The notes under the pieces were generated by a model. It made no database searches. It was not told the DNA's origin and was given only the letters and a program-made list of their open reading frames with translations. A program made the position numbers and the translations under genes. DNA of 64,000 bases from Bin87 sp034423595. GTDB lineage: Bacteria; Chloroflexota; Dehalococcoidia; Lucifugimonadales; UBA3495. Position 1 is the first letter of the stretch, and every line of letters starts with the position of its first letter. Positions 17,031 to 25,664 of this stretch are shown here, piece by piece. Location: NCBI GenBank assembly GCA_965207025.1, contig OZ242258.1:1302001-1366000 (forward strand), written 5' to 3'.

Positions 17031-18761
17031 ATGGCGTTGCGAAACAGCAACCTGTCGTATGAAGTAACTGACGCATCTCCGCCCCTCGTTACGTTGGGAG
17101 TAGCAGCGCAGGGGGCGGTAATCGCGATATCAAACATCGTCACGATCACAACTGTTTTCGTGCTCGCGGTAAGGGCCGACGCTGATTATTTGTCCTGGGC
17201 GTTGTTTTCGTCCTTAGTCGTTGCGGGAATCGCAATAGTCATTCATGCGGTCCGTTTCGGGCGACTGGGAGCGGGTCATTTACTGTTGCATGGAGCCACC
17301 GTTCCATTTCTGGCGGTATGCGTACTGGCTGTCATCCAGGGCGGTTTGGCTTTGATGTCAATACTGGTGATCACGGCGTCTTTGCTGCAATTTGGCATGT
17401 CCGCATTTCTGGCCAAATTGAGCCGGGTAATTACACCGGTTGTTTCAGGAGTGGCGCTCATGGTGGTGGCGCTTGCCGCTATGCCTGTAGCGGTGGCCAG
17501 ATTAAACAATATCCCGCCTGACGCTCCATTTTTTACGGGACCGGCTGTAGGAGCCGTAAGCCTGATCACGGCGACCGTCTTGATGCTTCGCGGTTCCGGA
17601 TTGCTTCGCGCCATCGCCCTGCCAATCACCATCGTAGTCGGATGTGCGGTCAGTTACATCCTGGGGATTTATGATTTCAAACCGGTCCTGGAAACGTCCT
17701 GGTTTGACCTGCCCGAATTTTCCGCATGGCCCGGATTTGCCTCGGCGCTCAGCCCGGATTTCTGGGCGCTGCTGCCTTCTTTTCTGATCGTCAGCATAGT
17801 AGTGGCGCTCAAAGCCAGCGCCGAGAGTGCGGTCATTCAACAGGTGTCGCGCCGGATACCTCGCGCCATCGACTTTCGCAGTGTACAGGGGACACTCAAC
17901 GCCGGAGGACTTTCAATTTTAGCGTCTGGGCTGCTGGGAATTTTGCCGGTTCTCACGTATTTGCCGTCAACGATTTCTCTGATCAGTTTTACGGGCGTGG
18001 CCGCTCGCCGGGTTGCCTATGTGGTTGGAGCTATCCTGATTGCGGTGGCTGTGGTTCCCAAAGTAGTCGCGCTGATGATGACCATACCACCGCCGGTTTC
18101 CGGCAGCATTTTGATGGTCATTATGGGTTTGCTCTTCGTGGAGGGAGTCCGCACCGTGGCTCAAGACGGGTTTAATCCACAAAAAGCTGTGATCATGGGT
18201 CTTGCCTTGTCTATCTCGGTTGGACTGCAAAGTCGGAACATCCTGGCAGTCGTTTTGGGCGACTTCTGGGGTGTTGTATTTGGAAACAGCGTGGTGGTGG
18301 GCATTCTGTCGGCCCTGTTGATGTCGCTGGTGGTTGACTTTACGATTTCCCGCCGCCGGCGATTGAACACCGAACTGGATATGGCAGCAGCGCCGACTAT
18401 CGATGAGTTCCTGCGTCGCATCGGGAAAGACCTGGGTTGGAGTAATGCCTCGGTTGAGCGGTTGTGCGCGGCCGGTGAGGAAACCCTGTCCAGCATGCAT
18501 GAGCTGAGAGACGATTACGAAGATGACACGCCACCTCGCCTGATCGTTTTGGCAAAGCGCGGCGCTAGGTCTTTGGAAATCGAGTTCATGGCCGTTTTTG
18601 CCGAGGAGAACCTGGAAGACCGGATTGCCTTCATGAGCGAACAGGCGGAAGCTCCGGAGGTTAGCGATATCTCTTTCCGGTTGCTGCGTCACTACGCATC
18701 TTCGGTCCGCCACAGAAAGTATCATGGCATAGACGTGGTCACGGTTCAGGTGGATGCTTAA
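17031..18761 (+). CDS. NCS2-type nucleobase permease with a soluble C-terminal domain
   Basis: A 576-residue protein. Residues 1 to about 445 form many hydrophobic helices with the order of the nucleobase:cation symporter-2 (xanthine/uracil permease) family, including the ALKASAESAVIQQVSRR region and the IPPPVSGSILMVIMGLLFVEG helix, although the usual family signature Q/E/P motif is weakly kept. After an RRRRLNTEL border, residues 456-576 are soluble and acidic. This tail resembles an RsbW-like GHKL ATPase fold (AGEETLSSM as an N-box, DISFRLLRHYASSV near the C-terminus), but the ATP-lid glycines and the N-box Asn are missing. It is not found in well-studied permeases. It follows the solute-binding lipoprotein gene at 52 bases, with AGGAG just before the ATG. 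Confidence 0.75.
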   Translation: MALRNSNLSYEVTDASPPLVTLGVAAQGAVIAISNIVTITTVFVLAVRADADYLSWALFSSLVVAGIAIVIHAVRFGRLGAGHLLLHGATVPFLAVCVLAVIQGGLALMSILVITASLLQFGMSAFLAKLSRVITPVVSGVALMVVALAAMPVAVARLNNIPPDAPFFTGPAVGAVSLITATVLMLRGSGLLRAIALPITIVVGCAVSYILGIYDFKPVLETSWFDLPEFSAWPGFASALSPDFWALLPSFLIVSIVVALKASAESAVIQQVSRRIPRAIDFRSVQGTLNAGGLSILASGLLGILPVLTYLPSTISLISFTGVAARRVAYVVGAILIAVAVVPKVVALMMTIPPPVSGSILMVIMGLLFVEGVRTVAQDGFNPQKAVIMGLALSISVGLQSRNILAVVLGDFWGVVFGNSVVVGILSALLMSLVVDFTISRRRRLNTELDMAAAPTIDEFLRRIGKDLGWSNASVERLCAAGEETLSSMHELRDDYEDDTPPRLIVLAKRGARSLEIEFMAVFAEENLEDRIAFMSEQAEAPEVSDISFRLLRHYASSVRHRKYHGIDVVTVQVDA

Positions 18762-18868
18762 TTGGTCGCGTTTCCCATCCCGTTCGGTTGAAGCGCCCGG
18801 CGCGTATGGAGTATAAAGAACCAAGCAGTTCGGCAGGTCACAAAAGATCAACTCAAGGAGGCATAACA

Positions 18869-19177
18869 ATGCCGGCATACGTAATTTTGCACACCACTGA
18901 GATACTGGACGAAGAACTTCATGCCCAGTTCCGCAACCGCGTGGGACCGATGTTGCAAGCGAGAGGCGGGAAATACCTGATGCGCGGCGACGTCTCCGAA
19001 ATAATAGGAGAAGATGCTGCTGGTCACACCCGTGTGGCAGTCATGGAATTCGAGACGACCGAGCAGGCTCAGCAGTGGGCAAGGGATCCGCAGCCCCCGG
19101 GAGAGTATGCTGAACTCAGGGAACTCCGCAACCGAGCAGCCAGATACGTGTCTCTGATCGTGGAAAACACTGACTGA
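18869..19177 (+). CDS. DUF1330 family protein
   Basis: A 102-residue ferredoxin-like-fold (dimeric alpha/beta barrel) protein: PAYVILHTTEILDEELHAQF (2-21), GGKYLMRGD, RVAVMEFETTEQAQQWARDP and YAELRELRNRAARYVSLIVE correspond to the DUF1330 pattern of a strand-helix-strand repeat. Relatives include small monooxygenase-like proteins; the biochemical role is unknown. The start is the ATG at 18869 with AAGGAGG seven bases upstream; longer frames lack a ribosome site. It lies 107 bases after the permease gene on the same strand and could be the last gene of that unit. Confidence 0.85.
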   Translation: MPAYVILHTTEILDEELHAQFRNRVGPMLQARGGKYLMRGDVSEIIGEDAAGHTRVAVMEFETTEQAQQWARDPQPPGEYAELRELRNRAARYVSLIVENTD

Positions 19178-19496
19178 ACGGATTTGGTTTCGATGCGGCG
19201 GAATCTTGGCTGGGTTTGAAGCTCATTTTGTAGCGCGAAAACCCGGCCAACTGCCGGCTTTAGAGCACGTTGAGTGGTTCCTGTCTCTATGCTCCCGGCT
19301 AGTACACATTGCCGCCAATACCAGAGAACCGACGCAATAACCGTACTAGTCGCGGTCGAGGCTGAGTGACGGCCCCGCGCACCGCAGTTTTGGTTCGTCC
19401 ATTGAACTTGCTCGGGGTGGGGTAACGCTTGCCCGCGCCGGGACTCGTGGTTACAATCAGCGAACCGCGTTTCCCGCCATTTGGAGGATGTTCCTA
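19178..19496. other. Gene-free stretch before the MFS gene
   Basis: This 319-base spacer holds no convincing coding frame. A weak GC hairpin (CCGGC-CAACT-GCCGG near 19240) could end the preceding transcript but has no T-tract. A GGAGG ribosome site for the MFS gene lies at its end. No clear promoter was recognised. Confidence 0.5.
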
Positions 19497-20729
19497 GTGC
19501 AAGCCGCCACGCCGGCCGCTCCTGATGCTCCCGGACTGAAGAACAACCGGGTATTCGTCCTCGGCAGTCTTTCGGTGGGACACGGCCTGTCCCACATGTT
19601 TGACCAGGGATTGCCCCTGCTGATCACCGAGATCGCAGCGGCGATGGGACTCAGCACCTTCATGACGGCAACGCTGTTCGCGGTCCGGCAGACCGGGTCC
19701 AGCTTTACCAGCCTGGGCGGTGGGCCGATTACGGATGCGCTCAAGTCGTACTGGGGGCTGATCCTGACGGCGTGCATGCTGGGGCACGCGGTTACCTACG
19801 CTGCCATGGGCGGATCGCCGAATTTCCTGGTCGTCGTCCTGATCATGCTGTTCGTATCGATCCCCGGATCCCTTTGGCACCTACCTTCGGCGGCGGCGAT
19901 TTCGCAACGGTTCCCTGACCGGCGGGGCTTCGCTATTTCCATGAGCGGGTTCGGGTCGAACCTGGGCAACGTCACCGGGCCGGTGCTGGCGGGTTTGCTG
20001 CTGAGCACTGGATTCCTGATCTGGCGGCACGTGTTCTTCATATATGCGGGGCTGGCGATCCTGATGGCGGCAATGGTCTGGTGGTCGCTGCGTGGTCTGG
20101 GACGCGAGGCAGACGCGCGGGTATCGGGAGATCTGGGCCGGCGATTCGCCTATGCCATTGGGCTGCTGAAAAACCCGGTGGTAATGGCCTTGATCCTGGC
20201 GGCACTGCTGCGCGGCATCGGGTTGAATGCTCTGTTTAACTGGACGCCGTTCTACCTGCGGGAAACGTTGGAGATGTCCACGTTTCAGGCAGGAGTGTAC
20301 TACGCTCTCATGACCGGCATGGGCATCGTGTCCGCGCCAGTACTGGGATGGCTCTCCGATAAATGGGGACGTAAAGCCATCATGGCGCCAGGGTTCGTAG
20401 TAGCGGCCCTGCTTTCACTGGCGGTGGTCAGCGTGGGAGGAAGCCTGCTGCTAATTCCGGTGATGGCGGGACTCGGCCTGTTCAGCTTCGCCCTTCACCA
20501 GATTATCCAGGCTTCGGTTCTGGATTATATGGGAGAAGGAGCAGAGGCAACTGGCATTGGGCTGCTCTTCGGGATCAACGGTGTCATCGGAATCGGCTCG
20601 CCGTTCCTGGCCTCGGCGATCATTGAGTACACAGGCAGCTACGGCGCGGTGTACTACTACGCGGGCATCCTGACGCTAATCACGGCGGCGATCATAGCGG
20701 TCATTCCGCTGCGGCGGCCGGCGGGGTAG
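19497..20729 (+). CDS. MFS transporter
   Basis: A 410-residue major facilitator with about twelve hydrophobic helices. Seen: the first-helix segment GSLSVGHGLSHMFDQGLP, SIPGSLWHLPSAAAISQRFPDRRGFAISM covering the helix 4-5 region, a central soluble loop (GLGREADARVSGDLGRR), and GWLSDKWGRKAIMAPGF, the standard D-x-x-G-R-[KR] loop between helices 8 and 9. Substrate is unknown. The GTG at 19497 lies nine bases after GGAGG; an ATG at 19488 overlaps that box. The gene heads a plus-strand run with a sugar-nucleotide-type epimerase (19-base gap) and an HpaB-like hydroxylase, so import of an aromatic or other organic acid would suit the context, but this is inference. Confidence 0.85.
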   Translation: MQAATPAAPDAPGLKNNRVFVLGSLSVGHGLSHMFDQGLPLLITEIAAAMGLSTFMTATLFAVRQTGSSFTSLGGGPITDALKSYWGLILTACMLGHAVTYAAMGGSPNFLVVVLIMLFVSIPGSLWHLPSAAAISQRFPDRRGFAISMSGFGSNLGNVTGPVLAGLLLSTGFLIWRHVFFIYAGLAILMAAMVWWSLRGLGREADARVSGDLGRRFAYAIGLLKNPVVMALILAALLRGIGLNALFNWTPFYLRETLEMSTFQAGVYYALMTGMGIVSAPVLGWLSDKWGRKAIMAPGFVVAALLSLAVVSVGGSLLLIPVMAGLGLFSFALHQIIQASVLDYMGEGAEATGIGLLFGINGVIGIGSPFLASAIIEYTGSYGAVYYYAGILTLITAAIIAVIPLRRPAG

Positions 20730-20748
20730 AAAACTGGAGGGATAGAGA

Positions 20749-21729
20749 ATGGCGACACTGGTAACAGGCGGAACCGGTTTCGTTGGGGCCAACATTGTCA
20801 AGGAACTGGCGGAGCGGGGCCACGATGTGGTGAGCCTGGACCTGCTGCCCGTTGACGAATTGTTGCTGGGCTTCATGGGTGAGTTGGCGGAACAGGTCAC
20901 CTTCGTCCACGGGGATATTCTCGACGTGGCAGCCCTGGACGCTCTGCGCTTATCCCACGGCTTCGAGAAGATCGTTCACGCCGCCGTGTTCACCGTGAAC
21001 CGCACCGACCTGGAAACGGCCCGCAGCAAGGACATCCTGGACATCAACCTGACCGGCACGGGCAACCTGCTGGAAATGGCGCGGTTATGCGATGTGCAAC
21101 GTTTCGTGTACATCAGCTCCGGCGCGGCCTACGGCCTGTGCCGCGACCCCGACCAGACCTACAACGAAGACGACGCGCCGCAGCCGGGCAACCTCTACGG
21201 AATCACCAAGTTCGCCAGCGAACAGCTGACCCGACGTTACGGTGAGTTGCACGGGTTCAGCACGGTAAGCCTCCGACTGAGCACTCCCTACGGGCCGATG
21301 GAACGGGTCACCGGACACCGGGGCAATATGTCCACACCATACCAGTGGACGGGTCAGATGCTCCGGGGCGAACCCATCGAATCCAACGACTCCAGTCACG
21401 GCCGGGACTACACTTACGTGCTGGACACCGCATCGGCGGTCGCGACAGTGGTTGACGCCGACCGCCTGCCCCACGACCTGTACAACGTCACCAGCGGTAT
21501 GCCGGTAACGGAAGGCCAGATCCAACGCACCCTGGCAGAACTCTTCCCCGAGACTCAACTGGTGGAGCCGGATACCGACAACTCCGCCATCAGTTCGCTA
21601 GGCCCGACGCGCGGGCCGCTATCCGGCTACCGCCTGTGGCACGACCTGGGCTGGACGCCACAGTACAACCTGGCCGAGGGACTGGCCGACTATGTGCGTT
21701 GGCGGCAAGAATCGGGATTCCTGGATTAG
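20749..21729 (+). CDS. NAD(P)-dependent epimerase/dehydratase (extended SDR)
   Basis: A 326-residue extended short-chain dehydrogenase. Residues 4-15 carry the TGGTGFVG dinucleotide-binding loop; VHAAVF follows strand 4; ISSGAAYG holds the Ser, and NLYGITKFASEQ has the catalytic YxxxK (Tyr and Lys four apart). The remainder (SLRLSTPYGPMERVTGH, YTYVLDTASAV, LYNVTSGMPVT) matches sugar-nucleotide epimerases in layout. The position inside a catabolic block rather than a cell-wall cluster suggests a role in oxidising a small organic substrate, though sugar metabolism is equally possible. GGAGG lies eight bases before the ATG. The 120-base gap to the next gene holds a dRS3-like repeat. Confidence 0.88.
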   Translation: MATLVTGGTGFVGANIVKELAERGHDVVSLDLLPVDELLLGFMGELAEQVTFVHGDILDVAALDALRLSHGFEKIVHAAVFTVNRTDLETARSKDILDINLTGTGNLLEMARLCDVQRFVYISSGAAYGLCRDPDQTYNEDDAPQPGNLYGITKFASEQLTRRYGELHGFSTVSLRLSTPYGPMERVTGHRGNMSTPYQWTGQMLRGEPIESNDSSHGRDYTYVLDTASAVATVVDADRLPHDLYNVTSGMPVTEGQIQRTLAELFPETQLVEPDTDNSAISSLGPTRGPLSGYRLWHDLGWTPQYNLAEGLADYVRWRQESGFLD

Positions 21730-21765
21730 AGCCCGCTGACTATTCACGTCATTCCGGATCACAAC

Positions 21766-21793
21766 CGTCATTCCGGCGGAAGCCGGAATCCAG
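21766..21793. repeat. dRS3-like palindrome, copy 2
   Basis: CGTCATTCCGGCGGAAGCCG followed by GAATCCAG; the arms ATTCCGGC and GCCGGAAT are perfect. A partial copy (CGTCATTCCGGATC) begins at 21747, just upstream. Confidence 0.8.
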
Positions 21794-21848
21794 CAAGCGA
21801 AAGGGTCAACTATTCTCTGGCGAAATGAGGCTCCGTAGGGAGGAGATG

Positions 21849-23336
21849 ATGGCGCTGAAAGTGGAAACGGGCAAGGGCGCCATGACCGGCGAACGTTACA
21901 TCTCCAGCCTGCGCGACGGGCGGGAAGTCTGGCTGGACGGAAGGAAGGTTGACGATGTGCCCAGCCATCCGGCGCTGACCGGCATGGCGCACGAGCTGGC
22001 CCGCATCTACGACCTGCAACACTCAGAAAATTACCGTGACGAGATGACGTTCGTCTCGCCGGAGACCGGGAACCGTTGCAGTGCATCGTGGCTACTGCCG
22101 CGCAGCCACGATGACCTGAAGAGGCAGCGACGCAACAGCGAAATCTGGAACGAGGAATCGTGGGGACAGCTGGGCCGCAGCCCCGACATTCTCGCCCCGC
22201 ATATCATCAGCCTAGTGGCCATCAGCGACGTGCTGGGGCAGGTGAAACACCCCAAGTGCGATTTCGGCGAGAACATCATCAACTACCATCGCTACTGCAT
22301 GGAGAACGACCTGTTCCTGACCCACGCGCTGGGCGACCCGCAGGTGGACCGCAGCCAGCAGCCTCAGAACGAAACCCGGCCCGAGGGCGAAACAGAGGTC
22401 GCCCTACACGTTGTGGAGGAAACCGCCGACGGAGTAATCGTCCACGGCGCCAAGCAACTCGCCACTGCTGCGCCCATCAGCAACGAGACCTACGTCTCTT
22501 TGTCTGCCACGTTCATGCGGCGCTCGGATCCGAGATTCATACTGGCTTTTTCAATCGCGACGCAAACGCCTGGCTTGAAAATCCTGTGCCGTGAGCCGGT
22601 CTCTCAGTGGGCCGGCAGCTATGGCCATCCGCTCGGCGCGGTGTACGACGAGCAGGACGCCATGCTGTTCTTCGACCACGTGTTGGTGCCGTGGGATCGC
22701 ATCTTCATGCTGTACGACTCCGGGCCGCTGCTCCAACGGCTCGGTTCCGAGGCCAATTTCCGTGGTTGGGGCAACCTCTGCCGCATCCACCAGCGGATGA
22801 AGCTTATGACCGCTGTAGCGACGCTCATCGCGGAAGCCATCGGAGTTATCGAATACCGGGAGGTGTCAGCCAAGCTGGGCGAGATGGCGATGCACACCGA
22901 GATGTGGCGCCACGCCATGGACGGCGTGGAACACAACGCCTATCTTGCCGACAACGGGATGATGTCCCTCGGGTCAACCTCGGGCATGAATATCTACTTC
23001 GCCCAGATGTCGGCCCGCATGGTGGCACTGCTGCGCGAGATTTCCGGCTCCGGCATGATCATGCAGCCCAGCGAGGCGGATCTGTCCAACCCGGAGTTCC
23101 GCCCCTACCTCGACCGCTACATGCCGGGCCGCGGCGTGGGCGTGGAGTACAAGTCACGCCTGTTCCGCCTCGCCCACGACCTGGCCGCGTCATCCTTCGG
23201 GATGCGCCAGGAAATCTACGAATACTGGCATGCCGGCGACCCCAGCCGCAACCGCATCAACCTGCTGCGCAACTACGACCAGACCGACATTACCGAGCGC
23301 ATCAAGGTTCTGATCGCGGAGCCGCTGCGGTCGTAG
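21849..23336 (+). CDS. 4-hydroxyphenylacetate 3-hydroxylase (HpaB)-family flavin-dependent oxygenase
   Basis: A 495-residue protein of the HpaB/PvcC family, two-component FADH2-using monooxygenases related to acyl-CoA dehydrogenases; the family also holds 4-hydroxybutyryl-CoA dehydratase. Seen: MTGERYISSLRDGREVWLDG at 12-31, the N-terminal domain ending near the HPKCDFGENIINYHRYC segment, GVIVHGAKQLATAAPISNE in the beta-barrel, DHVLVPWDRIFM, and a C-terminal helical domain with SRNRINLLRNYDQTD. FADH2 would come from a separate HpaC-type reductase, not present nearby. The ATG at 21849 follows GGGAGGAG. Next to a LigB-type dioxygenase, it is well placed to make a catechol for ring cleavage, but the dehydratase alternative is not excluded. 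Confidence 0.88.
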   Translation: MALKVETGKGAMTGERYISSLRDGREVWLDGRKVDDVPSHPALTGMAHELARIYDLQHSENYRDEMTFVSPETGNRCSASWLLPRSHDDLKRQRRNSEIWNEESWGQLGRSPDILAPHIISLVAISDVLGQVKHPKCDFGENIINYHRYCMENDLFLTHALGDPQVDRSQQPQNETRPEGETEVALHVVEETADGVIVHGAKQLATAAPISNETYVSLSATFMRRSDPRFILAFSIATQTPGLKILCREPVSQWAGSYGHPLGAVYDEQDAMLFFDHVLVPWDRIFMLYDSGPLLQRLGSEANFRGWGNLCRIHQRMKLMTAVATLIAEAIGVIEYREVSAKLGEMAMHTEMWRHAMDGVEHNAYLADNGMMSLGSTSGMNIYFAQMSARMVALLREISGSGMIMQPSEADLSNPEFRPYLDRYMPGRGVGVEYKSRLFRLAHDLAASSFGMRQEIYEYWHAGDPSRNRINLLRNYDQTDITERIKVLIAEPLRS

Positions 23337-23357
23337 CTTGTTGCCGTCACCCGTGTC

Positions 23358-23386
23358 GTAGGGGCAGGTTTCAAACCTGCCCCTAC
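23358..23386. repeat. GGGGC-type intergenic palindrome, copy 1
   Basis: A 29-base perfect palindrome: GTAGGGGCAGGTTT, a single C, then its exact complement. It sits between the converging ends of the HpaB-like and LigB-like genes and could end transcription from both sides. Confidence 0.8.
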
Positions 23387-23412
23387 ACGTCTAGAACGGT
23401 GCGCCAATCCGC

Positions 23413-24408
23413 CTAACCCCAGGTCGCAAAACCCATGGCGCAGCCCGTGCCGGCCGGCGACCGGTAGCACGGAACGTAGTCCACTACGTTCATATCCAGG
23501 TGCTCGGTGGCGCCCGTAACGACAATCCAGTTGCGGATTTCGGAGCTGCCGGAGTTGATCTTCTCCCGTGGCAGCGCCATCAGTTTGTCCACGCTCTTGG
23601 CCTGCATTCCGGCCAGCGCTTGCTGGTCCAGCTCTTCATCCACGACGAAGTGGCTCAGGCCGCCGGACGCCAGAATGCCCACTCGGATGTCCTTATCCCA
23701 CGACTCGATGGCCGCGTACAGGGCCCGCCCCAGGTTGTAGCATCGCTTGGGCGTGGGCTGGTTGGGCGGGTAGTAGGTGTTGAGCATCACCGGCACCGTA
23801 GGAATGATCCCGTCAGTCATCAGGCGGTTATAAACATACCCGAAGGCGTGCCCGATGCCGCCCTGCTCGCCCCGGCCCCGGGTTGGGTCAAGGAACTTGG
23901 AACTGCCCACGTCAAACTCTGCGTCCATCAGGCTGTTGATGATGTGCAGACCCAGCGCGGAGTCGGTGGGCACGTGCTGATCCTCAGTGTTGTAGCCGAT
24001 CAAATGCCGGCCACCCGTGGAAGGCCCGGCCTCGTGGCCGGTAACCTTCACCTCGTTGCCCCAATAAACGCAAAAAGCCGGCATGTTGTCGTCCAGCAGG
24101 TACTCATGCTGGTCGTCGCCAACCATAACGAGCACGTCCAGGTTGGCGTCGTAAAGCTTCTTGGACAGACGCGCAATCGCCTTCTGATTCCGCTGGTGGC
24201 GCTGCTCGAACTTCTCCGGCGTGATCTCTTTCGCGACTCGCTCGGTATCGGTGCGGGCCAGCAGGTCCTCGTAGTTGGAGGTGATGCCGTCGGTGCCGAT
24301 GAGTTCAAGGTGTCCCTTGTCCCGCTCACCCCGTCCGGCCCAGCCATCGGCGGGGGTGCTGAGCTGCGGGCTGTGGGACGATGCCACGCCAAAAACTAGT
24401 TCTGCCAT
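23413..24408 (-). CDS. Class III extradiol ring-cleavage dioxygenase (LigB-type)
   Basis: A 331-residue protein of the LigB catalytic-subunit family, which splits catechols next to the ring hydroxyls with Fe(II). Seen: FGVASSHSPQL (6-16) with metal-ligand His12, LVMVGDDQHEYL, GHAFGYVYNRLM, VPVMLNTYYPPNQPTP, and GILASGGLSHFVVDEE, whose His is the expected second active-site His. Protocatechuate, gallate or 2-aminophenol types use the same fold; no small LigA subunit is seen, so it may be a one-component enzyme. AAAGGAG lies six bases before the ATG. It converges with the HpaB-like gene, its likely upstream partner in the pathway, and has its own -10 box at 24451-24456. Confidence 0.88.
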   Translation of the reverse strand: MAELVFGVASSHSPQLSTPADGWAGRGERDKGHLELIGTDGITSNYEDLLARTDTERVAKEITPEKFEQRHQRNQKAIARLSKKLYDANLDVLVMVGDDQHEYLLDDNMPAFCVYWGNEVKVTGHEAGPSTGGRHLIGYNTEDQHVPTDSALGLHIINSLMDAEFDVGSSKFLDPTRGRGEQGGIGHAFGYVYNRLMTDGIIPTVPVMLNTYYPPNQPTPKRCYNLGRALYAAIESWDKDIRVGILASGGLSHFVVDEELDQQALAGMQAKSVDKLMALPREKINSGSSEIRNWIVVTGATEHLDMNVVDYVPCYRSPAGTGCAMGFATWG

Positions 24409-24450
24409 TTTCCGGCTCCTTTGGTTGGTATTGGTTCCATTTTGACGCGC

Positions 24451-24456
24451 ATTCTA
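24451..24456 (-). promoter_or_regulatory. -10 box of the LigB-type gene
   Basis: Minus-strand TAGAAT about 43 bases before the start codon, in the 63-base spacer after the upstream amidohydrolase gene. No clear -35 is visible. Confidence 0.4.
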
Positions 24457-24471
24457 GCGTATTTGGGGTGG

Positions 24472-25488
24472 TCAATCGTTGATGTGGTACACGCGAGCGG
24501 CGGTGTCATGGAACAGTGCCGCGCGTTCGCTGGCAGTGTAATCGGCGGAAAGCCGTTTAAAGGCGTTGTACAGCACGTTGTAGGAGTATGATGGCTTGTC
24601 CACCGGGAAGTTGCTTTCAAACATGCAGCGGTCGGGCCCGAACTGCTCGATACAGTAGTTCATCAGCGGGCCGAGAGTTCCCGCCAACTCCTCGGAACCG
24701 ATGGGTGTCTCTCGTTCATCCCAGCGGTATCCGTAGCGAACCTGACCGACGCCTCCCAGCTTGAGCACCACGTTGGGACACTGCGCCACCTCGGCAAGCC
24801 CCTGCTGCCACGCAGGGAGCACCTCGTCGTCCCGGTTGGCGTAGGGTCCGACCCGCACCAGGCCGCCGATATGGTTCAGCACGATGGTGAGATCGGGGAC
24901 GGCTCTTGCCAGCGCCGCCAGATCGGGCAGTTGCGGGTGATACAGCGAGTTCTCCAGCACCAGTCCCATATCGGACATCACCCTGGCTCCCGCCCGGTAA
25001 CCCTCTGAAGTCAGCGTGCCCCGAATGTCCCGATTCACCAGTTCCGGGCTTGCGTCCCAGCCGGTGGAATGCCGGACTCCACGAAACCGGCCGGGGCTGG
25101 CGGCTTGCATGGCTTCGAGCACCGGGCGCACTCCCTGACCCAGTTTCAAATCAGCGTGCCCGATTATCGCCGCAGCAGCTCTGGTAGGACCGTGGCTCCC
25201 GGTGGCGCTCTCCAAGGCGATGGTTTCAATATATTCCACCTCGCCAACCGGCCGCATTTCCTCTGGCCCACCCTGGCGGTACTCGCATCGCACCTCGATG
25301 AACACCGTGGAGCGCACGTTGTGTCCGCTGTTCACGTCGGCGCTCAGCTCCGGCAGCAGGTATCGCTGATACGCCGCCGGTTCGGGACGCGAAATCCAAA
25401 AGTGATGATGCGGGTCGCAAATGGGAATATCCGGTTCCAGGGTCTCTTCAGTCGTTAGAGCCAGCCAGTCTTCGCCTTTCAGTGCCAT
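24472..25488 (-). CDS. Amidohydrolase-family TIM-barrel protein
   Basis: A 338-residue protein of the amidohydrolase-2 (PF04909) group, typified by 4-sulfomuconolactone hydrolase, 2-pyrone-4,6-dicarboxylate lactonase and related lactonases. The DPHHHFW motif (25-31) supplies the first metal ligands; FIEVRCEYRQGG, AIIGHADL, GRFRGVRHSTGWDASP, ILNHIGGLV-like VLNHIGGLVR and CMFESNFPVDKPSY (with the late Asp) follow the family order. A lactonase or decarboxylase acting on ring-cleavage products would fit with the downstream LigB-type gene on the same strand, 63 bases away. GAGGTGG precedes the ATG by four bases. Confidence 0.88.
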   Translation of the reverse strand: MALKGEDWLALTTEETLEPDIPICDPHHHFWISRPEPAAYQRYLLPELSADVNSGHNVRSTVFIEVRCEYRQGGPEEMRPVGEVEYIETIALESATGSHGPTRAAAAIIGHADLKLGQGVRPVLEAMQAASPGRFRGVRHSTGWDASPELVNRDIRGTLTSEGYRAGARVMSDMGLVLENSLYHPQLPDLAALARAVPDLTIVLNHIGGLVRVGPYANRDDEVLPAWQQGLAEVAQCPNVVLKLGGVGQVRYGYRWDERETPIGSEELAGTLGPLMNYCIEQFGPDRCMFESNFPVDKPSYSYNVLYNAFKRLSADYTASERAALFHDTAARVYHIND

Positions 25489-25664
25489 GTTTCCACCTCA
25501 GCGCAGTCGCGCAACCGGATATTAGCACGAGCAGAACGGGCGACTCTATCCGCCTGCCCAGAGCCTCTCGAAGGACGTTCCTATATTGGGGTACTATATG
25601 GCTACACAATAAATGGCTTTTTGGGCGATCGTTACAGGTCGCCGTCGGCATGGAAGGAGGGAAC

